From NCBI GenBank assembly GCA_014860455.1, contig JACZJQ010000339.1, forward strand, positions 1-62,161: 62,161 nt of DNA. Direction: 5' to 3'. Both the position numbers and the translations under genes were made by a program. The DNA comes from Bryobacteraceae bacterium. Lineage in GTDB: Bacteria; Acidobacteriota; Terriglobia; Bryobacterales; Bryobacteraceae. Shown in pieces: positions 14,550 through 22,460 of the stretch (its first letter is position 1; each line of letters starts with the position of its first letter). Under the pieces are notes generated by a model. It was not told the origin of the DNA and searched no databases. It saw only the letters and a list, made by a program, of their open reading frames with translations.

Positions 14550-15550
14550 AAGAGCTCCCGTGCGGCGTCGACGAAGCGCTGGTTTTCCTCGCGCGTGCGG
14601 ACGGCGAAGCGGACGGCATCGCCCGAGACGCCGGGCAGGCCGGTGCAGTTGCGGAGGATGATTTTGCGTCCGAGGAACCAGTCGCAGATTTCGGCCGCCG
14701 GGCGATCGGTCTGGGCGAACAGGAAGTTGGCGGCGCCGGGGGCGAAGCAAAGGCCGTTGATGGAATCAAATTGTTCCAGCAGCCAGGAGCGCTCCTCTTC
14801 GATGAGCGAGCGGGTGCGGGTGGCGTGGGCCGAGTCGGAGAGCGCGGCACGGGCGGCGGCGGCGGCCAAGGCGTTCACTTGCCAGGGTTCGCGGCGTCCG
14901 CGGAGTTTGGCCATCCAGTCGCCGGAGCCGACCAGTGCGCCGATGCGGAGACCGGGCAGGGCTTGGAACTTGGAAAGGGTGCGCAGGACGAGCAGGTTGG
15001 GGTGGAGGTGGCACCAGGGGACGGCGGATTCGAGGGTTGTGAATTCGATGAACGACTCGTCGACCAGCACCGGGCCCTCGCGTCCGGCGATGGCGCGGCG
15101 GAGGATCTCCTCGGGGATGGCGATGCCGGTGGGGTTGACGGGCTGGCCGAGGACGAGCAGTCCGCGGCTGGGCCACTTTTCGGGTTCGTCGAGGGGGAGG
15201 CGGAGGGCGTGGGGGAACGCCCGGTAGAACTCGCTCCAGACGGGGGTGACCAGGGATACGGGTCCGCGCCAGCCTGAGCGGGCGACGTAATGGACCAGTT
15301 CGGTGGCGCCGCTGCCGGCGAGGATTGACGATGCTGGGACGTTCCAGGCCTCGGCGAGGGCGGCTTCGAGATCGACGGGTTCCTGGCCGGGGTAATGGGC
15401 GATGCGGTCGAGTTCCTCAATGATGGCGGGGCGGACGGCGGGCGAGGGGCCCAGAGGGTTAATCGAGGCGCTGAGGTCGAGGACCTCGCGCCAATCCCAG
15501 CCGCGGTCGCGTGCGATGGCGAACAGATTGCCGCCGTGGACGATGTTCAA
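14537..15550 (-). CDS. cobD: PLP-dependent aminotransferase-fold enzyme, CobD-like threonine-phosphate decarboxylase
   Basis: CobD makes (R)-1-amino-2-propanol O-2-phosphate from threonine phosphate, providing the linker between the corrin ring and the nucleotide loop. The 337-residue product opens with MNIVHGGNLFAIARDRGWDWREVLDLSASINPLGPSP, nearly diagnostic for CobD/CobC, and contains the PLP region QPVNPTGIAIP (substrate/PLP phosphate), VLVDESFIEF (PLP-nitrogen Asp) and the Schiff-base lysine in LRTLSKFQALPGLRIG. It is first in the cobalamin operon; GGAGG sits 12 bases before ATG 15550. Histidinol-phosphate aminotransferase is the main alternative, but the N-terminus and neighbours favour CobD. 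Confidence 0.92.
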   Translation of the reverse strand: MNIVHGGNLFAIARDRGWDWREVLDLSASINPLGPSPAVRPAIIEELDRIAHYPGQEPVDLEAALAEAWNVPASSILAGSGATELVHYVARSGWRGPVSLVTPVWSEFYRAFPHALRLPLDEPEKWPSRGLLVLGQPVNPTGIAIPEEILRRAIAGREGPVLVDESFIEFTTLESAVPWCHLHPNLLVLRTLSKFQALPGLRIGALVGSGDWMAKLRGRREPWQVNALAAAAARAALSDSAHATRTRSLIEEERSWLLEQFDSINGLCFAPGAANFLFAQTDRPAAEICDWFLGRKIILRNCTGLPGVSGDAVRFAVRTREENQRFVDAARELFCDD

Positions 15551-15697
15551 CCGATCCTCCAGTGTTGCGGGTGCGTGAGATCCGTCCGGCCGGTGCCAGA
15601 ATCGCGCGCGGGTCGGGTGGTGCGCTACCCTTCTTCACTCTACTACGGTGCGGGGCGGGTGGACAGGTCCAGGAAAGCGGAAGGCAACGCCGGAGGG

Positions 15698-15760
15698 GCC
15701 AGGCGGTCGGAATCAGAACCCGGAATTCAGAATCTCCGGGAGGCGCGTAACCGGCCTGGC
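15698..15760. repeat. Nested inverted repeat upstream of the cobalamin operon
   Basis: GCCAGGC-GGT (15698-15707) pairs with ACC-G-GCCTGGC (15750-15760) with one bulge; within it CCCGGA (15719-15724) pairs with TCCGGG (15735-15740) around a 10-base loop. The element sits about 150 bases upstream of cobD and 60 bases upstream of the VWA gene, so it could be a folded leader, an operator or an intergenic repeat. The remaining sequence in this 270-base divergent gap shows no gene. It does not match the cobalamin riboswitch core as I know it. Confidence 0.4.
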
Positions 15761-15820
15761 GGGGGTGCCGTCGAACAGACCGGCGCCGGTGTGTTAATTG
15801 AGAGAATGGAGTCTGATTCC

Positions 15821-17473
15821 ATGAAGCTGAATCGCAGGCCGAATATGGAGGTTTGGGCTGCCGGACTTTGCGCCGCACTGGCGATGGCTGGTACGGTGGC
15901 CGCGCCAGCGGTTCATGGCCAGACGCCGAGTTTCCGGGTGGAGACGCGGGTGGTGGAAGTGCCGGTCGTGGTGAGGGACAAGAAAACGGGCCGGGCGGTG
16001 GAGGGGCTGAAGGCCGAGGATTTCGTCCTTCTGGAGGAAGGCAAGCCGCAAAAGGTCGAGTTTTTTGGCGTTCATCAGGGGAACAGTTCGGTCCAGGCGC
16101 CGGCGAGAACGGGGACGCGGGGCGCGGCCGAGCCGCTGGTGTACAGGAACCGTCGCGATGAATCGGGTGAGGCGACGCCAGTGGTGGCCGTGCTGGTCGA
16201 CGGATTCAATGCCCGTTTCGAGGACCAGTACTATGCCTCGCAGGCGGCGGCGAAGGTGATCGAGGCGCGGGAGAGGCGGGCATTGTGGAGCATCTATTTC
16301 CTCGGCAGGCGGGGGCTGCGGGTGATCCATGATTATTCGACCGACACCGAGAGCGTGGTGGAGCGGTTGCTGCGGTTGAGGTCGGCGGGCGATTCGGTTG
16401 AGGGATTGGGCGCGGAGGCGGGCGACTGGCGGCCGTATGGCGTGAGCGATCTGGAACGAAAGGCTGGTGAGAACACGAGGCGGTTTGAAGAGGAACTCCG
16501 CGCCAGGATAACGCTCGGCGCTCTGGGCGATATAGGCCGGCATCTGAGTGCGTTGCCTGGCCGCAAGAGTCTGATCTGGCTGACGGCCGGGCTTTCTCTG
16601 AGCAGTATTGTCGATCCCATGAAGTTGGGACTCCTCTCCTTTTGGAATCAGACACTCGACACGCTGAACGACGCCAACGTGGCGGTCTATTCGATTGATT
16701 CCGAGGGCGTGCGGACGGCGCGGGGGTTCCGGGCTGAGGTCGTGGCGAGCCGGACGGTGAACCTTAAAGGCGGCCTGGGCAGTCCGATTGGGGACATGCA
16801 GATCATGGCCGCGCTGGCGGACGAGACGGGCGGGCGGTGGTTTGCGAATTCGAACGACCTGGTGAAAGGCGTGGACGAGTCGCTGGCGGATTCGCAGGTG
16901 TTCTACAGGCTGGCCTACCGGGCGACGCGGACGAAGTGGGATGGCGGGAAGGTGGATCTGGAGGTGAAGATCCCAGGGCGGAAGGACATCGAGATCCGGC
17001 ACCGGCGGAGCTACATCGCCAGGGCGATCGAACCGCTGGGGGAGAAGGCGCGCGACCGGGTGCTGGCGGACGCCATTATCAGCCCGTTGGAGGCGGTGGA
17101 GATCGGGGTGACGGCGCGGTTGACGCCTATCGAGGGATCGGAGGAATCGATGCTGCGGCTGACGCTGGATCCGGGGTCGGTGACGCTGGCCGAGAGCGGG
17201 GGGCGGTATGTAGGACGGATGGACATACGGTGGGTGCAGGCGACGGTGGAATCGAAGGTGGTCGACGATTCGACCGATGAGGTGAACCTGAACCTGGCCC
17301 TGGCCGAAGCCGAGAGGACCTACGGCGAGGGGTTCAACTACCAGAAACGCTTGCGAATTCAACCGGATACGCGGACGTTGAAGATCGCCTTCTGCGACCA
17401 TGTGACGGGCCGGGTGGGGTCTCTGCGGGTGGAGATTCCGGAGGCGGCGAAGGCGGCGGGACAAGGGCGATAG
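15821..17473 (+). CDS. Secreted VWA-domain protein (acidobacterial VWFA-related family)
   Basis: About 550 residues with a signal peptide (VWAAGLCAALAMAGTVAAPAVHGQ). The next segment, FRVETRVVEVPVVVRDKKTGRAVEGLKAEDFVLLEEGKPQ, is a recurrent N-terminal module of acidobacterial VWFA-related proteins. A von Willebrand A-like domain follows (VVAVLVDGFNARFEDQYY, LSALPGRKSLIWLTAGLSL, VAVYSIDSEGV, LADETGGRWF); the MIDAS is not canonical (DGFNA instead of DxSxS). The C-terminal 200 residues are predicted beta-rich and unrecognised. ATG 15821 is used because GGAG precedes it by 9 bases; ATG 15806 is an alternative. Likely a periplasmic or surface protein mediating protein-protein contacts; target unknown. 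Confidence 0.85.
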   Translation: MKLNRRPNMEVWAAGLCAALAMAGTVAAPAVHGQTPSFRVETRVVEVPVVVRDKKTGRAVEGLKAEDFVLLEEGKPQKVEFFGVHQGNSSVQAPARTGTRGAAEPLVYRNRRDESGEATPVVAVLVDGFNARFEDQYYASQAAAKVIEARERRALWSIYFLGRRGLRVIHDYSTDTESVVERLLRLRSAGDSVEGLGAEAGDWRPYGVSDLERKAGENTRRFEEELRARITLGALGDIGRHLSALPGRKSLIWLTAGLSLSSIVDPMKLGLLSFWNQTLDTLNDANVAVYSIDSEGVRTARGFRAEVVASRTVNLKGGLGSPIGDMQIMAALADETGGRWFANSNDLVKGVDESLADSQVFYRLAYRATRTKWDGGKVDLEVKIPGRKDIEIRHRRSYIARAIEPLGEKARDRVLADAIISPLEAVEIGVTARLTPIEGSEESMLRLTLDPGSVTLAESGGRYVGRMDIRWVQATVESKVVDDSTDEVNLNLALAEAERTYGEGFNYQKRLRIQPDTRTLKIAFCDHVTGRVGSLRVEIPEAAKAAGQGR

Positions 17474-17509
17474 GCGAACCGAGCCGGTCTGAATGGCCAT
17501 CGAGTTCGG

Positions 17510-17538
17510 TTGACAAGCCTCAAGGGGTCCGTTATAGT
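17510..17538 (+). promoter_or_regulatory. Near-consensus sigma-70 promoter of rpsA
   Basis: TTGACA (17510-17515) and TATAGT (17533-17538) are separated by exactly 17 bases. Transcription would start near 17545, giving a long leader of about 128 bases before the rpsA ATG at 17673. It is the best promoter match in the window, as expected for a ribosomal protein gene. Confidence 0.8.
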
Positions 17539-17672
17539 TCTGAAGTGTCGCACTTTCAACGGTTTGTCGGCAATGAGCACGTGCATCAGCCGCTGACTGT
17601 TGGATGAAATTCCCGTCCAGGTCGCCCAGGCAATGACACATGGGTGGCGTGGGCGAAACCGGGAGACTGCGT

Positions 17673-19496
17673 ATGAGCAGCAACCAGGAAGACCGTCCCT
17701 TGGAGTTGCAGGGCGGCGAGCAGAGTTACGAGGAACTGCTCGAAGAGTACAGCAATCCTCTTCCCGAGGCGGAAGCTGGGGAGGTGTTGCAGGGCCATGT
17801 CCTGCAGATCACCGATACGGGGGTGATCGTGGACGTGGGCCTGAAGCAGGAGGGTTTTGTACCCCTGGACCAGGTGTTGGAAGCCGACGGCCATATCGGC
17901 GCGCAGGTGGGCGAGGCGATCGAGGTGATGCTGGACCGGCGCCGGCATTATGAAGGCTACATTTCGCTTTCGCATGAGCGGGCGAGCAAGATCAGGGCTT
18001 GGGAAACGCTGGAAAAAGCGTATCGCGAGGGGTTGCTGATCAGCGGCCGGGTGACGGAAAAGGTGAAGGGCGGCTTGAACGTCGATGTTGGCGTGATGGC
18101 GTTCATGCCGAGTTCTCAGAGCGACCTGCGGGCCGGCCACCATGTGGATACGCTCATCGGTGAGGATATTGCCGTCAAGGTGATCAAGATCAACCGGCGG
18201 CGAAATAATGTGGTCGTTTCGCGCAAGTCGGCGATCGAAGAGGATCTGACGGCGCGCAAGTCGCAGGTGCTGGACCATATTGAAGAGGGCACGCTGGTGA
18301 CCGGCGTGGTGAAGACGCTGGCCGAATATGGCGCGTTTGTCGATCTGGGCGGGATTGACGGGCTGCTGCACGTTTCGGACATGAGCCACGGACGGGTGAA
18401 CCACCCTTCGGACATGGTGCATGTGGGACAGCAGTTGACGCTGAAGGTACTCAAGCTCGACAAGTCAAAGGAACGCATCTCGCTGGGGCTGAAACAGATT
18501 GCGCCGGATCCGTGGGAAACGGTCGAGCAGCGGTATCTGGGCGGGATGAGGGTGATCGGGCGAGTGGTGAGCGTCACCGATTACGGCGCATTCGTGGAAC
18601 TGGAACCGGGCGTCGAGGGGTTGATCCACATCTCGGAGATGACCTGGTCGCGACGGATGAAGCACCCGTCGAAGGTGGTGAAGGCGGGCGATCCGGTGGA
18701 GTGCGTGGTGCTGGAAGTGAAGCCGGGGGACCGCCGGGTTTCGCTGGGCATCAAGCAACTGGAGGCCGATCCCTGGACGACGGTGGACCAGCGGTATGCA
18801 ATCGGCAGCGTGGTTGAGGGGCGTGTCAGGAAGTTGACCGACTTCGGCGCATTCATCGAGATCGAGGAAGGCATCGACGGGCTGGTGCATGTCTCGGACA
18901 TGTCCTGGACCAAGCGTATCCAGCACCCTTCGGAGATGTTGAAGAAGGGCCAGGTTGTGCAGGCTGTGATCCTGAACATCGACGCCCAGAACCGCCGGTT
19001 GTCGCTGGGCATCAAGCAGTTGCAGCCGGATGCGTGGGAGACCTTCTTCCGCGGCCATGTTGTGGGCGACATCGTACGCGGGACGCCGAGCCGCACAGTG
19101 AACTTCGGCATTTTCGTGGAACTGTTGCCGGGCGTCGAGGGCCTCTGCCATAATTCCGAGATCCCGGCAGAGATGAAGGGCTTGAATCCGCCGCTGCCGA
19201 TCGGCGAGGAGATGAGCTTCAAGGTCATCAAGATGAATGAAGCCGAGAAGCGGATCGGGCTGACGGTGGCGCCGGAGAGCGCGTCGGTGGAGAAACAGCG
19301 GATCGAGGACTACCAGAAGCAGGCTGAACAGGCGAGAATGAGCTTCGAGGAGGCGCTTGGCGCCGGGTTGAAGGAAGAGACCGGGCCGGAGGCTCAGGCG
19401 GAACCGGAAGCTCAGACGGAACCGGAAGCTCAGACCGAGCCGGAAGCTCAGGCGGAGCCGGAAGTGAAATCGGAAACTGGGAGTGAGCAGGAATGA
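17673..19496 (+). CDS. rpsA: 30S ribosomal protein S1
   Basis: RNA-binding protein that docks mRNA on the 30S subunit. The 607-residue product contains six S1 (OB-fold) repeats at about residues 49-115, 132-200, 215-285, 302-372, 388-458 and 475-545, seen from recurring patterns such as VTDYGAFVELEPGVEGLIHISEM and LTDFGAFIEIEEGIDGLVHVSDMS. This is the full number of domains in proteobacterial S1. ATG 17673 is selected because GGGAG lies 7 bases upstream. The C-terminus is an acidic, repetitive tail of PEAQTE units that is not part of the S1 fold. Its stop overlaps the HU-family gene by 4 bases (ATGA). Confidence 0.96.
   Translation: MSSNQEDRPLELQGGEQSYEELLEEYSNPLPEAEAGEVLQGHVLQITDTGVIVDVGLKQEGFVPLDQVLEADGHIGAQVGEAIEVMLDRRRHYEGYISLSHERASKIRAWETLEKAYREGLLISGRVTEKVKGGLNVDVGVMAFMPSSQSDLRAGHHVDTLIGEDIAVKVIKINRRRNNVVVSRKSAIEEDLTARKSQVLDHIEEGTLVTGVVKTLAEYGAFVDLGGIDGLLHVSDMSHGRVNHPSDMVHVGQQLTLKVLKLDKSKERISLGLKQIAPDPWETVEQRYLGGMRVIGRVVSVTDYGAFVELEPGVEGLIHISEMTWSRRMKHPSKVVKAGDPVECVVLEVKPGDRRVSLGIKQLEADPWTTVDQRYAIGSVVEGRVRKLTDFGAFIEIEEGIDGLVHVSDMSWTKRIQHPSEMLKKGQVVQAVILNIDAQNRRLSLGIKQLQPDAWETFFRGHVVGDIVRGTPSRTVNFGIFVELLPGVEGLCHNSEIPAEMKGLNPPLPIGEEMSFKVIKMNEAEKRIGLTVAPESASVEKQRIEDYQKQAEQARMSFEEALGAGLKEETGPEAQAEPEAQTEPEAQTEPEAQAEPEVKSETGSEQE
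19386..19457 (+). repeat. Four 18-bp tandem repeats in the rpsA tail
   Basis: Four consecutive 18-base units of the form CCGGAAGCTCAGACGGAA (19386-19403, 19404-19421, 19422-19439, 19440-19457), differing by one to four bases, encode P-E-A-Q-A/T-E repeats. They are in frame, so copy number could vary without breaking the gene. Confidence 0.9.
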
Positions 19497-19804
19497 CGAA
19501 AGCGGATCTGATCGAAGAAGTATCCAGGGTGGTCGAGTTCACCCGCAAAGACGCCGAAGTGATTGTCGAATCGATCTTCGACAGCGTTGTGAAGGCGCTG
19601 CGCGCGAATGACAAGATCGAGATTCGCGGTTTCGGCAGTTTCAGGACCCGGCAGCGGCAGTCGCGCATAGGCCGGAACCCGAAGACCGGCGCACGGGTTG
19701 ACGTGCCGGCCAAACGGATCCCCTACTTCAAGCCCAGCAAGGAGCTGAAGGACCTGGTGAACCAGGAAGCGGGCAACGGCCCGGCGCCTGGCGAGGGCGC
19801 CTAG
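19493..19804 (+). CDS. HU/IHF-family DNA-binding protein
   Basis: A 103-residue histone-like protein: MTKADLIEEVSRVVEFTRKDAEVIVESIFDSVV forms the helical dimer base, IEIRGFGSFRTRQRQSR and GRNPKTGARVDVPAKRIPYFKPSKELK the saddle and DNA-binding arm. Compared with the HU gene at 1316, it has the longer C-terminal helix and R-Q-R-Q-S-R strand seen in IHF-like or HimD-like members. It overlaps rpsA by 4 bases; IHF-beta follows rpsA in many Proteobacteria, so this position is conserved and suggests an IHF-beta-like protein, although an IHF-alpha partner cannot be assigned here. Confidence 0.93.
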   Translation: MTKADLIEEVSRVVEFTRKDAEVIVESIFDSVVKALRANDKIEIRGFGSFRTRQRQSRIGRNPKTGARVDVPAKRIPYFKPSKELKDLVNQEAGNGPAPGEGA

Positions 19805-19848
19805 ACCCGCACGGTCCTGGGTCTAGGAGCCGCGGGGTCAATGGAGCT

Positions 19849-20331
19849 ATGGACAGGTTGTGGAGTCCCTGGCGGTACCGCTACGTCAGCACCTGCGGAG
19901 GCGCTGAAGGCTGTATCTTCTGCGACAAGCCGGCCGCCGGGCAGGACGAAGAGAATCTGATCGTGTACCGCGGGCAGCACTGCTATGTGCTGTTGAACCT
20001 CTACCCCTACACGAACGGGCACTTGATGATCGCCCCGTTCGCCCACGAAGCCGAACTCGACTGCCTGAGGCCCGAGGCCGCCATGGAGATGATGGCCCTG
20101 GCGCAGCAGGCGGTGGCGCATTTGAAGGCGGTCTACAAGCCGCACGGCTTGAATGTGGGGATGAACCTGGGCGAATGCGCCGGCGCCGGCGTGGCGGGTC
20201 ACCTGCACCTGCATATCCTGCCGCGCTGGGTGGGCGACGCAAACTTCATGACCGTGGTCGGCGAGACGCGGGTGATGCCTGAGGAGTTGAGCGAGACATA
20301 CAGGAAGTTGAAGGCCGCTTTCGGCGGCTGA
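19849..20331 (+). CDS. HIT-family nucleotide hydrolase/transferase
   Basis: A 160-residue histidine-triad protein. The catalytic triad appears as HLHLHILPRW near residue 125, preceded by NVGMNLGECAGAGVAGH; the N-terminal CIFC supplies a zinc-binding pair, and NLYPYTNGHLMIAP is the base/ribose-binding strand. The start MDRLWSPWRYRYV is the standard opening of the Ap4A-phosphorylase-like HIT branch, which acts on diadenosine polyphosphates or other nucleotide conjugates. It follows the HU-family gene by 44 bases and ends 9 bases from the convergent ppa stop. Exact substrate cannot be told from the sequence. Confidence 0.93.
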   Translation: MDRLWSPWRYRYVSTCGGAEGCIFCDKPAAGQDEENLIVYRGQHCYVLLNLYPYTNGHLMIAPFAHEAELDCLRPEAAMEMMALAQQAVAHLKAVYKPHGLNVGMNLGECAGAGVAGHLHLHILPRWVGDANFMTVVGETRVMPEELSETYRKLKAAFGG

Positions 20332-20340
20332 CCCTCCGGA

Positions 20341-20901
20341 TCAAATTCCGTCGCCGTGCGGATCGGCTGTCGCCTTGGCCGCCAGGTAGCGTTCGCGGGA
20401 TTCGAGGATCGTTTTGCGGGCCTCGCGCGGGCCGCCCCAGCCCTGGGCGACGGTCACCTTGCCTTCCAGTTCCTTGTAGATCGAGAAGAAGTGTTCCAAC
20501 TCGCGGCGGACGTGGGCGAAGACCTGGTCCATGGTGTGGATCTGGTCGTAGCGTGGATTGCGGGTGGGCACGGCGATCACCTTCTGGTCCTGCTCGTCGC
20601 GGTCCACCATGTTCAGCATGCCCACCGGGCGGACTTCGATCAGGCAGCCGGTGAAGCTTGGCTCGGAGACCAGGGTGAGGACATCGAGCGGATCGTGGTC
20701 TTCGGCCAAGGTGCCGGGGATGAAGCCGTAGTCGCCGGGGTAGTGGACGGGCGAGTAGAGTGAGCGGTCGAGGCGGAACAGGCCGAGTTCGCCGTCGTAC
20801 TCGTATTTATTGACCGAGCCTTTGGGGATCTCGACGATCATGCGGACCAGTTCCGGGGCTTCGGGGCCGGGGTCCAAATCATACAATTTTGTGAAGAGCA
20901 C
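20341..20901 (-). CDS. ppa: Inorganic pyrophosphatase, family I
   Basis: Hydrolyses pyrophosphate to pull biosynthetic reactions forward. The 186-residue product shows VRMIVEIPKGSVNKYEYD (metal/phosphate site), DRSLYSPVHYPGDYGFIPGTLAEDHDPLDVLTLV with the family signature, and HFFSIYKELEGK with the conserved K/Y region. In the signature D-x-D-P-L-D the second position is histidine, where the published pattern lists S, G, D or N; the three metal aspartates are intact. GTG 20901 is the likely start; the frame continues to TTG 20940 with residues MRHSGLSLLLWLR, which are not family-like. Divergent from mraZ, convergent with the HIT gene. Confidence 0.93.
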   Translation of the reverse strand: MLFTKLYDLDPGPEAPELVRMIVEIPKGSVNKYEYDGELGLFRLDRSLYSPVHYPGDYGFIPGTLAEDHDPLDVLTLVSEPSFTGCLIEVRPVGMLNMVDRDEQDQKVIAVPTRNPRYDQIHTMDQVFAHVRRELEHFFSIYKELEGKVTVAQGWGGPREARKTILESRERYLAAKATADPHGDGI

Positions 20902-20986
20902 TCGTAACCAGAGTAACAGGGATAGGCCGCTATGCCGCAAGTACAGCGAATAAAGGGAGAAAGCTAAGTCTAGGAAGAAAAACCAC

Positions 20987-21015
20987 TTGCGGCAGTCCTG
21001 GGACTGATGTACTCT
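20987..21015 (+). promoter_or_regulatory. Promoter of the dcw cluster (mraZ promoter)
   Basis: TTGCGG (20987-20992) and TACTCT (21010-21015) are 17 bases apart, a plausible sigma-70 promoter with a transcription start near 21022. It precedes a run of some fifteen closely packed cell-wall and division genes without other clear promoters, and the start would overlap the MraZ-box-like repeats at 21023-21037. Confidence 0.45.
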
Positions 21016-21022
21016 TCATTCG

Positions 21023-21037
21023 TGGGCCGAAATGGTC
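21023..21037 (+). promoter_or_regulatory. Candidate MraZ operator (two TGGnC repeats)
   Basis: TGGGC (21023-21027) and TGGTC (21033-21037) are separated by 5 bases. MraZ in other bacteria binds direct TGGGN repeats spaced by 5 bases just upstream of its own gene. Position at the predicted transcription start of mraZ supports autorepression, but only one repeat is exact and a third is missing. Confidence 0.35.
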
Positions 21038-21061
21038 CAATCTATTCCTATTTGAGCCGAC

Positions 21062-21535
21062 ATGTCTCAGGAGACCACCAAATCCGGCCGCAAATCACCG
21101 CCCCGGGGCGAGCACCCGGTGAAGGTGGACTCGACTGGAAGGTTGAAGTTTCCGGCTGCATACAAGGAGTACCTCGACGGTCTGGACGAGAAAGCGATCT
21201 TCGTGACGGTCGTTTTCGGAATGATTCGAGGATACACCAGTTCGAGCTGGGAGCAGGAACTTTCGAAGCTCAATTCGAAGCCGGCGGTGAAGAAGGCGGT
21301 TTGGGAAGACGGCGACAGGTTCGGTCAGGATGTGACGGCGGACGGGCAAGGCCGGGCGACGCTGCCGCAGAAGGTGCGCGACGTAGTGCCGGTGGAAGAT
21401 TCGACGCTGCACATGCGGTTTCACGGCGAAGTGATCTGGATGTACACCGAAGACCAGTGGTCGAAGATGGGCGCCAAGAACGACGCCAACCGCGAATCGG
21501 TGAAAGCCGATGCCGAAGAGTTGGGGTTTGTGTGA
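21062..21535 (+). CDS. mraZ: Transcriptional regulator MraZ (divergent)
   Basis: A 157-residue protein with two AbrB-like half-domains carrying the MraZ DxxGR signature: VDSTGRLKFPAAYKEYL (around residue 23) and ADGQGRATLPQKVRDVV (around residue 94). MraZ forms a ring and represses the dcw promoter by binding direct repeats. It has an extra basic N-terminus (SQETTKSGRKSPPRGEH) and a longer C-terminus than typical 140-150-residue homologues, and weak similarity between the two motifs, so identification leans partly on its position directly before rsmH. The stop is 3 bases before rsmH. Candidate operator and promoter lie just upstream. Confidence 0.85.
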   Translation: MSQETTKSGRKSPPRGEHPVKVDSTGRLKFPAAYKEYLDGLDEKAIFVTVVFGMIRGYTSSSWEQELSKLNSKPAVKKAVWEDGDRFGQDVTADGQGRATLPQKVRDVVPVEDSTLHMRFHGEVIWMYTEDQWSKMGAKNDANRESVKADAEELGFV

Positions 21536-21538
21536 TGT

Positions 21539-22417
21539 ATGGAGCATTTTCCCGTCATGGCGGAAGAGTCGGCCGCGTATCTGCGGTTGGTGGACGGGGG
21601 AGTGTATGTGGACACGACCGCCGGACTGGGCGGGCATACGGGATTGATTGCGCGGCGATTGAAGTCGGGCACGGTGATATCGCTGGACCGGGACGCCGAG
21701 ACGCTGGACAAGGCCAGGGAGAACACGCTGGATTGCACGGAACGCATCGTCTTCAGGCACAGCCGGTTTTCGCAACTGGGCGAGACGCTGGCGTCGCTGG
21801 GGCTGGGCAAGGTGGACGGGATTTTATCGGACCTCGGTGTATCGCGCTGGCAACTGACTTCGCCCGAGCGGGGTTTCAGCTTTCAGCAGGCCGGTCCCCT
21901 GGACATGCGGATGGATCGCGTGCAGGAGTTGACTGCCGGCGATCTGGTGAACCGGGCATCGGAAACGGATCTAGCCAACTGGATCTTCCAGTATGGCGAC
22001 GAAAGGAGGTACGCGAGAAGAATAGCCAGAGCCACGGTCAAGGCGCGGCCGGTGCGGGACAGCCTGCATCTTGCGGAAGTGATCGCATCGGTCGTGCCGC
22101 GGACCGGAAAGCTGCATCCGGCGACGAGGGTCTTTCAGGCGTTACGGATGGTGGTGAACGACGAGGAAGGGGAGTTGGACGCACTGCTGGAACAGGCTCC
22201 GGAGTGGATCAAGCCTGGCGGCAGATGGGTGGTGATCGCGTTCCAGTCGCTGGACGACAGGAAGGTGAAGAGGAGATTTCAATCGCTGGCCCGGGAGAAG
22301 CGGGCAACGATTCTGACCAAGCATGTGGTCAGACCAGGCGTGGAAGAGACGCGCGCGAATCCGCCCAGCAGGAGCGCTGTGTTGAGGGCGCTGGAGATGA
22401 CAGGCGCGGCGGAGTGA
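21539..22417 (+). CDS. rsmH: 16S rRNA (cytosine-1402 N4)-methyltransferase RsmH
   Basis: SAM-dependent methyltransferase acting on C1402 in the decoding centre of 16S rRNA (formerly MraW). The 292-residue protein has the family start HFPVMAEESAAYL, the SAM-binding motif VDTTAGLGGHTGLIARR, DGILSDLGVSRWQL with the catalytic D-L-G-x-S segment, PLDMRMD, GDERRYARRIA, and HPATRVFQALRMVVNDE near the C-terminus. Length and order agree with the family. It lies between mraZ and ftsL as in most dcw clusters. The initiation site ATG 21539 is only 3 bases after mraZ, implying translational coupling. Confidence 0.96.
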   Translation: MEHFPVMAEESAAYLRLVDGGVYVDTTAGLGGHTGLIARRLKSGTVISLDRDAETLDKARENTLDCTERIVFRHSRFSQLGETLASLGLGKVDGILSDLGVSRWQLTSPERGFSFQQAGPLDMRMDRVQELTAGDLVNRASETDLANWIFQYGDERRYARRIARATVKARPVRDSLHLAEVIASVVPRTGKLHPATRVFQALRMVVNDEEGELDALLEQAPEWIKPGGRWVVIAFQSLDDRKVKRRFQSLAREKRATILTKHVVRPGVEETRANPPSRSAVLRALEMTGAAE

Positions 22418-22460
22418 ACGGGATTGACGCAATTGCAGTGAGGCAGATGGAGGATTGGCG

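Noticed and set aside
15551-15820. Possible cobalamin riboswitch upstream of cobD
   Set aside because: Short resemblances occur on both strands (for example GGAATTCAGAATC with a following GCGCGTAACCGG on plus), but the conserved GCCACTG-like core and the AGCCAGGAGACCTGCC-type box are not present in the correct order or strand.
15794-17683. Long minus-strand open frame opposite the VWA gene
   Set aside because: Shadow of a coding gene with good signal peptide and domain signature on the plus strand; composition arginine-, histidine- and proline-rich.
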